From Pseudomonadota bacterium (GTDB taxonomy: Bacteria; Myxococcota; Bradymonadia; UBA4248), in the NCBI GenBank assembly GCA_017613855.1, contig JAGACY010000324.1, positions 1 through 17,331 of the forward strand: a stretch of DNA of 17,331 bases, given 5' to 3'. A program made the position numbers and the translations under genes. The notes below the pieces were generated by a model that saw only the letters and a list, made by a program, of their open reading frames with translations, ran no database searches and had not been told where the DNA came from. This document shows positions 1 to 7,410 of the stretch, in pieces; within the stretch, counting starts at the first letter, position 1; the number at the start of each line of letters is the position of its first letter.

Positions 1-1933
1 CTCCTGTCGTTGAAGTGAAAGACGCGGGTAATATCAGCGCCTTGTCTTCGGGGACATAGCCTTTTGTTCCATTCACAAAAACAATATACCACGTCTTCCC
101 ACTGCTGGTCGTTTTCCCATAGATAGCGGGCGTGTTATATCTTATAAATCCACCTATGTTGCTGGCTGAACTTTTGGGCTCGCTTTTTACTTCTGTTTGA
201 TAATTATCATCACTCGTTGCGGTAATAATAATCTTCCCACCACTTGATACACATTGATTATTGCATAAAACTTGACGATTATTGCAAGTCGGGATCTTCA
301 CTACACATTTATTGTTCTCACAAGCATATCCGGATTGGCAATGGGCATCTTTCGTACAGTCAACACAGCCGTTTCCTGCTGAATTCACTACTTTGTTGCC
401 ACAACTTACACAGGAGTTCCCACTGCAGTAGGCATTCGAGAGGCAATGATCGTTCTTTAAGCACTCTACACAGCCGTCTTTAGCTGCATTCAAAAATTTG
501 TTGCCACAGTTCGTACAGGTATTCCCACTGCAGTAGGAATTTGAGCTGCATTGATCGCTTTTTAAGCACTCTACACAGCCGTCTTTAGCTGCATTCAAAA
601 ATTTGCTGCCACAATTCACACAGGCATTCCCACTGCAGTAGCCATTTGAGCCGCAATGCTCCTGCTTTGTACAACCGACACATGCGTTCTTGGCGTCGTT
701 TACCACTTGATCGGCAGGGCATACGGTACAAGTGTTGGATGTATTGCAGAAGGCATTTGAGCCGCAATGATCAGGTAATGTGCATTGCACGCATGCACCA
801 TTCAGGAAATGCGTGCCGTCGGGACAGGGCTGACAGGTATTATTGGTGCAGATTAATTCCCCCGTGCATGGTTTGGTTGCTGAACACTCCGGTTCGACAC
901 CCATGTCGATACACACATTGATTTCACAAATCAAACCCTCGCCACAGTCGCTGTCATCGTTGCATTCTGGGGGAACTTCAGGATCGACACAAACACCATT
1001 TGAACATATCCAGCCCTCCGGACATTCGGAATCTTCCATGCATTCGAGGGCAGGTTCAGAGCAAATGCCTTCTTCGCAAACCATGCCTTCCGGGCATTCA
1101 CCATCTTCCGTGCATTCGACGGGGTAAGTGCAAATGCCTTTTTCGCAAACCATTTCCACCGGACATTCCTCATCCTCGGTGCATGCGAGGCCGGGTTCAG
1201 AGCAAATGTCATTTAAGCAAACCATGCCTTCCGGGCATTCTTCATCTTCCGTGCATGTGATGACTGGTTTTACACAAATGTCTTCTTCGCAAACCAAGCC
1301 TTCCGGGCATTCATCATCTTCCGTGCATGCGATGGGTGGTTCAGAACAAGTGCCATCTAAGCAAACCAGGCCCTCCTGACATTCATCATCTTCTGTGCAT
1401 TTGAGTGCCGAGACGGGTTTCACACAACTGCCTTCTTCGCAAACCAGGCCCTCCTGGCAGTCGTCATCTGCAGTGCATTTTTTGGATGCAGGGATGCATT
1501 TCCCATTTGCATCACATGTCTCATTTTTCTTGCACTTGCATCCCGTATCTGGCTTGTCAAAACAGTTGTGATTGACACAAATCTGATGATCGGGGCAATC
1601 ACAGGAGTCATCCTCATCGTATGAAATACATGGGAATTTCTTCGCTTCTGTTTCTCCCAGCGTTTTATTGATTGCGCAATAATTCCTCTCGGCTTCATCT
1701 GTCAAACAATACTGGGCATCCAAAGGACAAGTCTGCCTGCTCAATTCGGAGGAGTCTTCGCTGTCTGCACATTCTACAATGGTTTCCCCCGAGTCATCAT
1801 TGCGTACATAAAACGTAGGATCGGGGCAGTAGTCGCCTGTTTTTTCAATGGATTCTAGCGTGCACCCAAATATGGGGGGTACCGCAGCAAAAAGGTAAAG
1901 CGACTTAAATGTGTTTTTTCTGCAAGGTTTCAT
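1..1933 (-). CDS. Cys-rich repeat lipoprotein with bacterial SH3-like C-terminal region (3' partial)
   Basis: The reading frame is open from an ATG at 1933 down to the window edge (644 codons seen, C-terminus missing). The N-terminus MKPCRKNTFKSLYLFAAV leads to a lipobox-like IFGC, so Cys24 is the likely lipidated residue and the protein is probably surface or outer-membrane anchored. Residues 153-341 hold eight ~23-residue repeats of the type CTEDDECPEGLVCEEGIC. Residues 370-543 hold a second repeat type of about 35 residues (CxxCxxxxHCxSNxYCSGNxC), two copies of which are nearly identical in DNA (about 461-500 and 566-605). From about residue 567 the sequence turns Cys-free and looks like an SH3b domain (RYNTPAIYGKT, WYIVFVNGTKGYVPED). 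The repeats resemble Dickkopf-type Cys-rich repeats common in myxobacterial lipoproteins; the function is unknown, with binding or adhesion inferred. It shares the start FGCTLE after cleavage with the lipoprotein at 4584-7091, suggesting paralogy. The SD-like GGAG is 11 bases upstream, rather far. Confidence 0.88.
   Translation of the reverse strand, partial: MKPCRKNTFKSLYLFAAVPPIFGCTLESIEKTGDYCPDPTFYVRNDDSGETIVECADSEDSSELSRQTCPLDAQYCLTDEAERNYCAINKTLGETEAKKFPCISYDEDDSCDCPDHQICVNHNCFDKPDTGCKCKKNETCDANGKCIPASKKCTADDDCQEGLVCEEGSCVKPVSALKCTEDDECQEGLVCLDGTCSEPPIACTEDDECPEGLVCEEDICVKPVITCTEDEECPEGMVCLNDICSEPGLACTEDEECPVEMVCEKGICTYPVECTEDGECPEGMVCEEGICSEPALECMEDSECPEGWICSNGVCVDPEVPPECNDDSDCGEGLICEINVCIDMGVEPECSATKPCTGELICTNNTCQPCPDGTHFLNGACVQCTLPDHCGSNAFCNTSNTCTVCPADQVVNDAKNACVGCTKQEHCGSNGYCSGNACVNCGSKFLNAAKDGCVECLKSDQCSSNSYCSGNTCTNCGNKFLNAAKDGCVECLKNDHCLSNAYCSGNSCVSCGNKVVNSAGNGCVDCTKDAHCQSGYACENNKCVVKIPTCNNRQVLCNNQCVSSGGKIIITATSDDNYQTEVKSEPKSSASNIGGFIRYNTPAIYGKTTSSGKTWYIVFVNGTKGYVPEDKALILPASFTSTTG
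911..1477 (-). repeat. Eight tandem 4-Cys repeats within the lipoprotein gene
   Basis: Eight consecutive units of about 69-75 bp encode C-x5-C-x5-C-x4-C, typically CTEDDECPEGLVC followed by a short acidic or polar stretch and a last Cys. Units differ mainly in the residues around the fourth Cys and in the 4-6 residue linkers (SEPP, KPV, SEPGL). The close similarity points to expansion by unequal recombination. Confidence 0.85.
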
Positions 1934-2036
1934 AGTATTTTGGACTCCACATGGAATTGATTCAAACAGAAATAACACGCCTTCCGAACAAGCCAATGGG
2001 CTCACTCAGCTCTATATGTTTACAGTCCCCCACACT

Positions 2037-2065
2037 ATTGTGGCAGAATACCTCGGCTTTGTCAA
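2037..2065 (-). promoter_or_regulatory. Predicted sigma70-type promoter of the 1-1933 lipoprotein gene
   Basis: Read on the minus strand, a perfect TTGACA (2060-2065) is followed by a 17-bp spacer and CACAAT (2037-2042, 4 of 6 matches to TATAAT). It lies about 100 bases upstream of the ATG at 1933. The -10 falls inside a small inverted repeat, CCACA/TGTGG. Sequence match only. Confidence 0.45.
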
Positions 2066-2177
2066 TGAATGGCCTAAAGAGGTTACAACATTATCAAAAG
2101 GCTCCACTATGAGGTGTTTGCATCTGCCATCGCTAAGGCGTTTCATGCTGTAGTCAATGTACGCGTTCGCATCTGTA

Positions 2178-2206
2178 TTGATACATCCAGAGCAATTGAG
2201 TATAAA
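2178..2206 (+). promoter_or_regulatory. Predicted sigma70-type promoter of the 2486-4447 gene
   Basis: TTGATA (2178-2183), a 17-bp spacer and TATAAA (2201-2206) give 5 of 6 matches at both boxes with ideal spacing. The implied transcript would have a long leader, roughly 270 nt, before the ATG at 2486. No nearer promoter of similar quality was seen. Confidence 0.45.
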
Positions 2207-2485
2207 CAAACGAACACACGGGAATGGCGATTGTTCTTGGCATTCTTGGGGTTAGAATTGCTCGCTTCCTGTTTGGGGGGATGAAATGAAACAGAAGAGA
2301 TGCGGATGGGCATTGGAAAGGGAGTGGCATAGACCAATTCAACGAAACTCCGAATAAATCCTCATTCACACTGCATTTCCCATGCGTGGAGGGACGCTGG
2401 GAAACTGATTCGACACTTAAGAGTAATATCTGATCTTTGTTTTGTGGGGAGTAACCTTTTGTGGCCGTGCATTCGTGAGGTTGAT

Positions 2486-4447
2486 ATGAAAAAAATTGTG
2501 ATTGCGGTATGTGTGATTGCTGCTGTGGTGATTGCTCTTTTCTGGCTGCTCAATCAAGATGAAGAAAACTCGCAGGCTGAAGTGGCACTTTTAAATGAAC
2601 AATCCCGGATAAAACCTCAGGATGGGGATAATCGATTTTCGGGAATTGTCGTCGATGGTATGACAAATCAGCCTCTTGCCGCCAAAATCATTGTGAAACG
2701 TGACGAAAATGTCATTCAGCAGGTCACATGTGATACAGAAGGGCATTTTGATTTGTCTCTCGATGAGGGGGATTATAATATTATCGCGGAATATCCCGAA
2801 TATGTTGCACGGGGAATGAATGAGCTCTCTCATTCTATTCAAATTCATCAGGAACAGACAGATCCCGAGGAAATCATACTTTGGCCCCAGGGAAAAATAA
2901 TTGGGCATATCGTTGCTGATGAACAGGCTGTCAACCATGCCGAAGTTAAATTGACTTATCAGGTGGATGATTCCGGTGCCAAAGATTATGTGTTGAATAC
3001 CGTCCAATCGGATCGGGAAGGGAATTTTGTTGTCGGGCAGGTTTATGGCGGTAAGCTTGATATCCATATTACTGCTGATGGTTATATCAGTCAGTTGTTG
3101 TCAGATATTGAAGCCAGTCCTGGGGAAACTGTAGATTTAGGGGATATACCACTCAATCGTGGCTTCACATTTTGGGGTGTCATTTCGGATTTGGATTCAA
3201 AGCAGGGTATCGCCAATGCAACGGTGAAAGCATTGGATGATAAGGGCAGGGTATTGTCACAGACTACATCTGCTGAGGATGGTTCATATCGGCTTCCTGC
3301 TGTGGAACCCTCTGTTATCCATTTGGATGTATCAGCTGAGGGATACAGAGATGTTCAGGATAAACTGTCGGCAGGTGAACAGACCAAATATGAATACAAT
3401 GTTGCAATGACACATTTGAATGGGATTGCTATTCTTGTCAATAATCAGACTGGGCGTGAGCCTGTTAAAACCATCGTTACGGTGACGGATATTGCCTCCG
3501 AAAAAGTTGTATATGAACATGAATATGAAAATGGTTTATACACGCTCGATGATTTGCGCGAAGGCCCCTATCTGGTCAAAGGCTTCTCCTATGACAAAAT
3601 GACAGAAGTCAGCGCCAGAGCATTGGTCGGCAGTACGGTCACGCTTACGCTTAAACCATTTGCCAAAATCAATGTTCAATTTATGATTAAAAAAGATAAT
3701 GCCCCCACCACGGGTACATATCGTTATATATATACACCCGAAGAGGGCGATGAGATGATCACCAATTGGGAGAATTTCTCGAAAGACGTCGTTCTCCTCG
3801 ACAATCTCATGCCCGGAACGTACCGGATCGAGGCGCGTACGGATGCATTTTGGGCCACTTCCGATGGTGCTTTCGGCGGCAAAGAACATATCTCACGTTC
3901 GCCCGAAATTCATCTCGAAATGGGAGAAACGCGTTTTGTTAAATTGCCACTGACGGTTGGCGGAACATTGCGCGCTCAAATCAATCTTCCTCCCGAATTG
4001 GCCGGAAAACCTGGAATGGTTATGATTCACAAAGTGTATGAAAACGAAAATGGTGAAACGACGAGTTATTCTGGCAATGGCATGAGCTATGATAAGAATG
4101 GTGAGTTTATCGTCGATCAATTGCCCGAAGGAGAGTTCGAAATCCATTTGCAGTCTGCGGATGGTTATGTCAGTCATTTTTCTCATATCAAAGTGGAAGA
4201 AAATGATGATTTGTCTTTGAACCTCGATATGACACATTCCAGAAAGCAGACAGACGATGGTGTATCATTGCAGTTTCCGAGACCACCTTTTACAGATGAA
4301 GAATTTAAACAATTCAGTGATGAAGAAAAAGTACAGAAAATGACCGCATACTTAGCCACGGTGAAACAATGGCAGGAAGCAATCAAAGACCAGGAAGATT
4401 ATCAGGATAAGTCCATCCGGGAAGTTCATGAGGTGGATAACCCATAA
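2486..4447 (+). CDS. Membrane-anchored protein with six carboxypeptidase-regulatory-like beta-sandwich modules
   Basis: This 653-residue protein starts at the ATG at 2486, chosen because GAGG lies five bases upstream and the protein then opens with MKK and one hydrophobic segment (residues 4-22). A longer GTG-started frame from 2444 would put a poor leader before it. The charge pattern predicts N-in, with the body in the periplasm. The body is a string of about six modules: 51-125, 135-222, 226-307, 310-392, 393-490 and 491-582. The first three fit the CarboxypepD_reg-like family well (FSGIVVDGMTNQPLAAKI ... EGHFDLSLDEGDYNIIAEYP). Each has the G-x-F/Y-x-L turn followed by an aromatic strand; no catalytic residues are seen. 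The tail (590-653) is charged and probably helical. Such modules usually serve in binding or as structural spacers; the specific role is unknown. It converges on the lipoprotein gene at 4584 with a 136-bp gap. Confidence 0.9.
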   Translation: MKKIVIAVCVIAAVVIALFWLLNQDEENSQAEVALLNEQSRIKPQDGDNRFSGIVVDGMTNQPLAAKIIVKRDENVIQQVTCDTEGHFDLSLDEGDYNIIAEYPEYVARGMNELSHSIQIHQEQTDPEEIILWPQGKIIGHIVADEQAVNHAEVKLTYQVDDSGAKDYVLNTVQSDREGNFVVGQVYGGKLDIHITADGYISQLLSDIEASPGETVDLGDIPLNRGFTFWGVISDLDSKQGIANATVKALDDKGRVLSQTTSAEDGSYRLPAVEPSVIHLDVSAEGYRDVQDKLSAGEQTKYEYNVAMTHLNGIAILVNNQTGREPVKTIVTVTDIASEKVVYEHEYENGLYTLDDLREGPYLVKGFSYDKMTEVSARALVGSTVTLTLKPFAKINVQFMIKKDNAPTTGTYRYIYTPEEGDEMITNWENFSKDVVLLDNLMPGTYRIEARTDAFWATSDGAFGGKEHISRSPEIHLEMGETRFVKLPLTVGGTLRAQINLPPELAGKPGMVMIHKVYENENGETTSYSGNGMSYDKNGEFIVDQLPEGEFEIHLQSADGYVSHFSHIKVEENDDLSLNLDMTHSRKQTDDGVSLQFPRPPFTDEEFKQFSDEEKVQKMTAYLATVKQWQEAIKDQEDYQDKSIREVHEVDNP

Positions 4448-4583
4448 ATAGATGCATTTCCTTTTGTTTCAGCCTTTCCTTCTGGTTGGGTGACTCAATT
4501 ACAAATTGCTTGGTCTTCCACTTCAAAGCCAGATGCACCAGCCCATTGAGTTCGCATTGTTCTATGTGGCAGTCGTCTGGCAA

Positions 4584-7091
4584 TCATTCACACTGAGAGG
4601 TATTCTTGCACTTTCCGGTTGGACAGGTTTCTATGACAAGTGTGCCTTTGGGACAGCTGGTTACGACGCCGTCTGTACAACGTTTGGACGTCATGGTGCT
4701 GCAATTGCCGCACTTATGGTCACTATCGCATGAATAGCTGCCCGGACATGTTGAAAGATTGATTGAGTTGCCAATCTGGCTTGCCAGCACGCCTTCGGGC
4801 GTGCCCGAACGGGTGACACATACCGATTTGGGGGTCACATCACAGAAGGTATGCTGCTCATCACACTTGCCGGGGCAGATAAATGTTTCATAACTCGTGT
4901 TATTCCAGTCGCCGTCCTTGCACTGATACAGTATGCCTATGCCCGAAGTGTTTTCTTCACATTTCCAGTCATTGCTATGACACACTCCGCAGCTGCTGGA
5001 AGTATTGCAGGAAGCATTGCCTTCGCAGGCATGGTTCGTTAATGATTCACCTTTCCTGCAGCCTGTCAGATAGCCAATACCATAGCTGTCACTTTCACAG
5101 CTCAATGAAGGACCATTCACATTGAGTCGACAGTTTCCGCAATCCGTTTGGGCAGGGTTACATGAGACGTCATCACATTCCTTTGAAGTACCGTCTGCAT
5201 AGTAGGCTGTACCGACACTGTTGCCATTCTGCGGATAAATGCAGATGGAATTTTCCCCGCCTTCACAGGCAGTCCCTTCTGCATTGCAAGCGCTGTTATT
5301 GGGACATTGAACCTCAAGTTTGCTTTTTGTCCCACCCCAGGTTCCGTCCTCGCATACTTGCAAAACCGCAGTTTGATTATTGGTCGTGCAACGAATGTCG
5401 CCATTATGGCAATCCCCACAGGTGTAACCGTAAGATGAGCACGAATAGCCGTTTTCACAGGGGGCATCCACTAATTTTTCTCCATTCAGGCATCCGTTCC
5501 GGTAACCGATACCACTCGCGTCATTTCTGCAGCTTGTGGCAGGGCCACTTTGATTTCTTTTGCACTCTCCGCAATCGGTTTTCGCGGGATTGCAGGATAC
5601 ATTGCTGCAGGAAGTCTTTTCCGGGGTTTTCCCTACACAGGTGAGTGTGACTTCGCCTATGGCATCCTTGTCTTCCGCGCATGTTTGTGTGCATATCAGG
5701 CAGCTTGTTTCATCGAGGCATTGTCCGGTTGCACAGTCTTCCACAAATTCATAGTCGCCATTCTGACATTGATAGGTTTTGCCTTCCTTACACTTAAAGG
5801 TTCCATTGATGCAAATACCGCAGGTGGATTCATCTTTGCAGGAGGTGTTGTTTGGGCAGTTTTGTGGGGTGACTGTGCCATTGTCACAGATGAGCAGCTG
5901 GCCATATTCCGTATCGTTAATCTCGATATTCTGGCATTTGGTTGGCTGCTGTTTGCATTTGTCTTCCTGTGGCTTGTCACAGGTTTTTTTATCTTTGCAA
6001 GGGGCATTGCCCGGACATGCGACAGGGCTGGACCATTTTTGATTGCTTTCGCATTGGCTCAGATTGCCGATGAGTATCGAGTCAAATGACTGGTTGACGC
6101 ATTGGGTATCGCCGATATTGCAAGACTCTGTTGGTACACAGGTCGCGGCATCCTGACATGGCTTATTGTCTTCACAGGGCGTCTGGTTCACCCAGTGGCC
6201 ATCGTCGTCACATGTTTCAAGAAAGCCGCCAGTTGATGTGTCTGTGCATTGTGTCGTTTGAGGAGTACATTTGTCCGGCGGTTCACAGCTGCGTTCGTCT
6301 TTGCATTTTTTGCTCTCTTTGCAGGGAACGCCACCGTCCCAATGCTGCGTCTCATCACATTTTCTTAAAATTCCGCCCGAATCTGTATCTTCACAGCGTT
6401 CTTCCCCGGCAGTACATAACTCCGGGGCAATACACGCGCTGCCATCGTCTTTACATTTTTGGTTGTCGAGACAAGGTGTACCGCTGTCCCAATGCTGCGT
6501 CTCATCACATTTTCTTAAAATACCCCCCGAATCTGTATCTTCACAGCGTTCTTCCCCGACAGTACATAACTCCGGGGGAAGACATGCGATGCCATCATCT
6601 GTACATTTTTGGTTGCCAAGGCAAGGAGTACCATTGTCCCAATGCCGGGTCTCATCACATTTCCTTAAAATACCGCCGGCATTGGTATCTTCACAGCGTT
6701 TTTCCCCGACAGTACATAATTCAGGCGCAATACACGCACTGCCATCGTCTGTACATTTCTGGTTGCCAAGGCATGGTGTGCCACTATCCCAATGCTGTGT
6801 TTCATCACATGTTTTAAGAATACCGCCGGTTTCGGCATTTTCACACCTGGTTTCGCCGGGAGTACAGTACGTGGGAGGCTGGCAGTCTTTGCCGTCTTCG
6901 GTGCATTGCATCTTTTCTTTGCATGGCGTCGCATCTCCCCATTTGCCCGCTTCTGTGCAATGATACAGCATGCCGATGTCGTTGATATTCTCACATTTGA
7001 TATCATTTGGATCGCAATAAGTCAGATCTTCAAGCGTACATCCGAATAGTGCTACCTGAATTCCAATCATGATAAGGAGTTTGTTGTTCAA
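4584..7091 (-). CDS. Giant six-Cys repeat lipoprotein, about 17 modules
   Basis: I place the start at the TTG at 7091: GGAG lies eight bases upstream, and translation gives MNNKLLIMIGIQVALFGC, a compact lipoprotein signal with Cys18 as lipidation site. The ATG at 7121 in the same frame would add ten polar residues and overlap that ribosome binding site. The mature 818 residues divide by hand into about 17 modules of 37-55 residues, each roughly C-x(4-8)-C-x(10-14)-C-x(8-12)-C-x5-C-x(5-6)-C, often with an aromatic residue before the fourth Cys (HWDSGTPC). The first five are on an exact 50-residue period; later ones drift. Nearly every Cys could be disulfide bonded, implying an exported rod. 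I do not recognise a named family; a surface stalk, adhesin or receptor is inference. It is probably a paralogue of the 1-1933 protein (both begin CTLE after cleavage) and is related in style to the 16151-17331 protein. Confidence 0.9.
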   Translation of the reverse strand: MNNKLLIMIGIQVALFGCTLEDLTYCDPNDIKCENINDIGMLYHCTEAGKWGDATPCKEKMQCTEDGKDCQPPTYCTPGETRCENAETGGILKTCDETQHWDSGTPCLGNQKCTDDGSACIAPELCTVGEKRCEDTNAGGILRKCDETRHWDNGTPCLGNQKCTDDGIACLPPELCTVGEERCEDTDSGGILRKCDETQHWDSGTPCLDNQKCKDDGSACIAPELCTAGEERCEDTDSGGILRKCDETQHWDGGVPCKESKKCKDERSCEPPDKCTPQTTQCTDTSTGGFLETCDDDGHWVNQTPCEDNKPCQDAATCVPTESCNIGDTQCVNQSFDSILIGNLSQCESNQKWSSPVACPGNAPCKDKKTCDKPQEDKCKQQPTKCQNIEINDTEYGQLLICDNGTVTPQNCPNNTSCKDESTCGICINGTFKCKEGKTYQCQNGDYEFVEDCATGQCLDETSCLICTQTCAEDKDAIGEVTLTCVGKTPEKTSCSNVSCNPAKTDCGECKRNQSGPATSCRNDASGIGYRNGCLNGEKLVDAPCENGYSCSSYGYTCGDCHNGDIRCTTNNQTAVLQVCEDGTWGGTKSKLEVQCPNNSACNAEGTACEGGENSICIYPQNGNSVGTAYYADGTSKECDDVSCNPAQTDCGNCRLNVNGPSLSCESDSYGIGYLTGCRKGESLTNHACEGNASCNTSSSCGVCHSNDWKCEENTSGIGILYQCKDGDWNNTSYETFICPGKCDEQHTFCDVTPKSVCVTRSGTPEGVLASQIGNSINLSTCPGSYSCDSDHKCGNCSTMTSKRCTDGVVTSCPKGTLVIETCPTGKCKNTSQCE
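6270..7016 (-). repeat. Five tandem 150-bp repeats encoding six-Cys modules
   Basis: Five units recur at exactly 150 bp, easily seen as ctcatcacat or ttcatcacat ending at 6360, 6510, 6660 and 6810. Units two to five (about 6309-6866) are nearly identical, sharing ILRKCDETQHWDSGTPC and NQKCTDDGSACIAPELC with a few substitutions. The first unit, nearest the N-terminus, is more diverged. This suggests recent in-frame amplification or gene conversion. Confidence 0.9.
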
Positions 7092-7160
7092 AATTACATC
7101 TCCGCTTGTTTTGACCGACATTGGCCTGAGGCTGTGTTAAACATGCCTCATCATCTGACA

Positions 7161-7169
7161 AATATAACA
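7161..7169 (-). promoter_or_regulatory. Possible extended -10 promoter of the six-Cys lipoprotein gene
   Basis: On the minus strand TGTTATATT reads as an extended -10 (TG, one base, then TATATT, 5 of 6). There is no good -35 at 17 bp. It would start transcription about 60 nt before the TTG start at 7091. Confidence 0.3.
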
Positions 7170-7257
7170 GATATACCTAAGAAATAAAGATTTGTATTGG
7201 AGTTTTGTCGTCATCGCTCATGGGATGATTCATCGGTAGATAAATTTATTAATTTGG

Positions 7258-7294
7258 GGCGCGCCTATGCGCCTGCTGCGCATACGGCTGCGCC
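7258..7294. repeat. Bulged-C hairpin, type M (copy 1)
   Basis: Upper stem TATGCGC (7266-7272) and GCGCATA (7278-7284) around loop CTGCT. An unpaired C at 7285 follows, then GCC (7263-7265) pairs with GGC (7286-7288), and GGCGC (7258-7262) pairs with GCGCC (7290-7294) past a single unpaired T. That totals 15 bp with two one-base bulges on the same side. The upper part matches the hairpin at 12856-12881 in the stem but not in the loop. Confidence 0.8.
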
Positions 7295-7297
7295 CAG

Positions 7298-7336
7298 GAC
7301 GTGTCACGACACGTCCGGGACGTGTCACGACACGTC
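7298..7336. repeat. Twin 18-bp palindromes, direct copies 21 bp apart
   Basis: GACGTGTCACGACACGTC occurs at 7298-7315 and again, base for base, at 7319-7336. Each copy has perfect 8-bp arms around a central AC, and the first extends to 9-bp arms with flanking G and C. The 21-bp spacing equals two helical turns, which could place two protein dimers on one DNA face. The two copies could equally form one larger hairpin. Operator or mobile-repeat origin is undecided. Confidence 0.8.
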
Positions 7337-7343
7337 TCTACTC

Positions 7344-7371
7344 GCTATGGGCGACATCCTCGCCCATACGC
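7344..7371. repeat. Bulged-C hairpin, type N (copy 1)
   Basis: Perfect 9-bp arms TATGGGCGA (7346-7354) and TCGCCCATA (7360-7368) surround loop CATCC. After the ATA an unpaired C (7369) precedes a GC (7370-7371) that pairs with GC at 7344-7345. The flank CTCGCTATGGGCG is shared with the hairpin at 12815-12844. Confidence 0.8.
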
Positions 7372-7375
7372 TCGT

Positions 7376-7410
7376 AAAAAGCTATTGGGCTTTGCCCAAT
7401 ACGCTTTTTT
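7376..7410 (-). terminator. Intrinsic terminator of the kinase gene (bulged-C design)
   Basis: Arms TATTGGGC (7383-7390) and GCCCAATA (7394-7401) flank a TTT loop. The stem continues as AAAAAGC pairing with GCTTTTT past one unpaired C at 7402. Read on the minus strand it follows directly on the kinase stop codon (7409-7411) and ends in a T5 run; with T6 on the other strand it may work both ways. It has the same architecture as the terminator at 12888-12928. Confidence 0.8.

Larger units (their letters stand above)
1934..2485. other. Divergent intergenic spacer, 552 bp
   Basis: No convincing gene is seen here. It carries one promoter candidate for each flanking gene, back to back with about 110 bp between their -35 elements. 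A 65-codon TTG-started ORF on the minus strand (2012-2209) overlaps the predicted minus-strand promoter and is not called. In the long leader of the plus-strand gene, 2286-2357 could encode the 23-residue basic peptide MKQKRCGWALEREWHRPIQ(RNSE) just after a G6 run that could act as a ribosome binding site. It is too short to trust as a gene. Confidence 0.6.
7092..7408. other. Hairpin-rich intergenic spacer, 317 bp
   Basis: This spacer lies between the kinase gene (upstream on the minus strand) and the Cys-rich lipoprotein gene. Its 7258-7408 half is almost entirely inverted repeats: one long hairpin, two identical 18-bp palindromes, a second hairpin and the kinase terminator, described separately. 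The AT-rich 7092-7257 half holds the probable promoter of the lipoprotein gene. No gene is seen. Confidence 0.75.

Noticed and set aside
843..1379. Plus-strand Ser/His-rich repetitive frames
   Set aside because: They are shadows of the CTEDDEC-type repeats on the minus strand, whose frame is open from 1933 to the window edge with a signal peptide.
2012..2209. 65-codon minus-strand frame with two early Cys
   Set aside because: It starts at TTG without a ribosome binding site and overlaps the best promoter of the downstream gene.
4448..4583. Terminator between the convergent genes
   Set aside because: Only a 5-bp inverted repeat (CAATT/AATTG) around 4496-4508 without a T run was found.
5550..6089. 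179-codon hydrophobic plus-strand frame opposite the six-Cys lipoprotein
   Set aside because: It is the antisense of a clearly coding Cys-rich repeat gene; the apparent hydrophobicity comes from reading the complement of its codons, and there is no ribosome binding site.
6131..6963. Two long repeat-containing plus-strand frames of about 230 codons
   Set aside because: They mirror the 150-bp repeats of the minus-strand lipoprotein and have no independent coding support.
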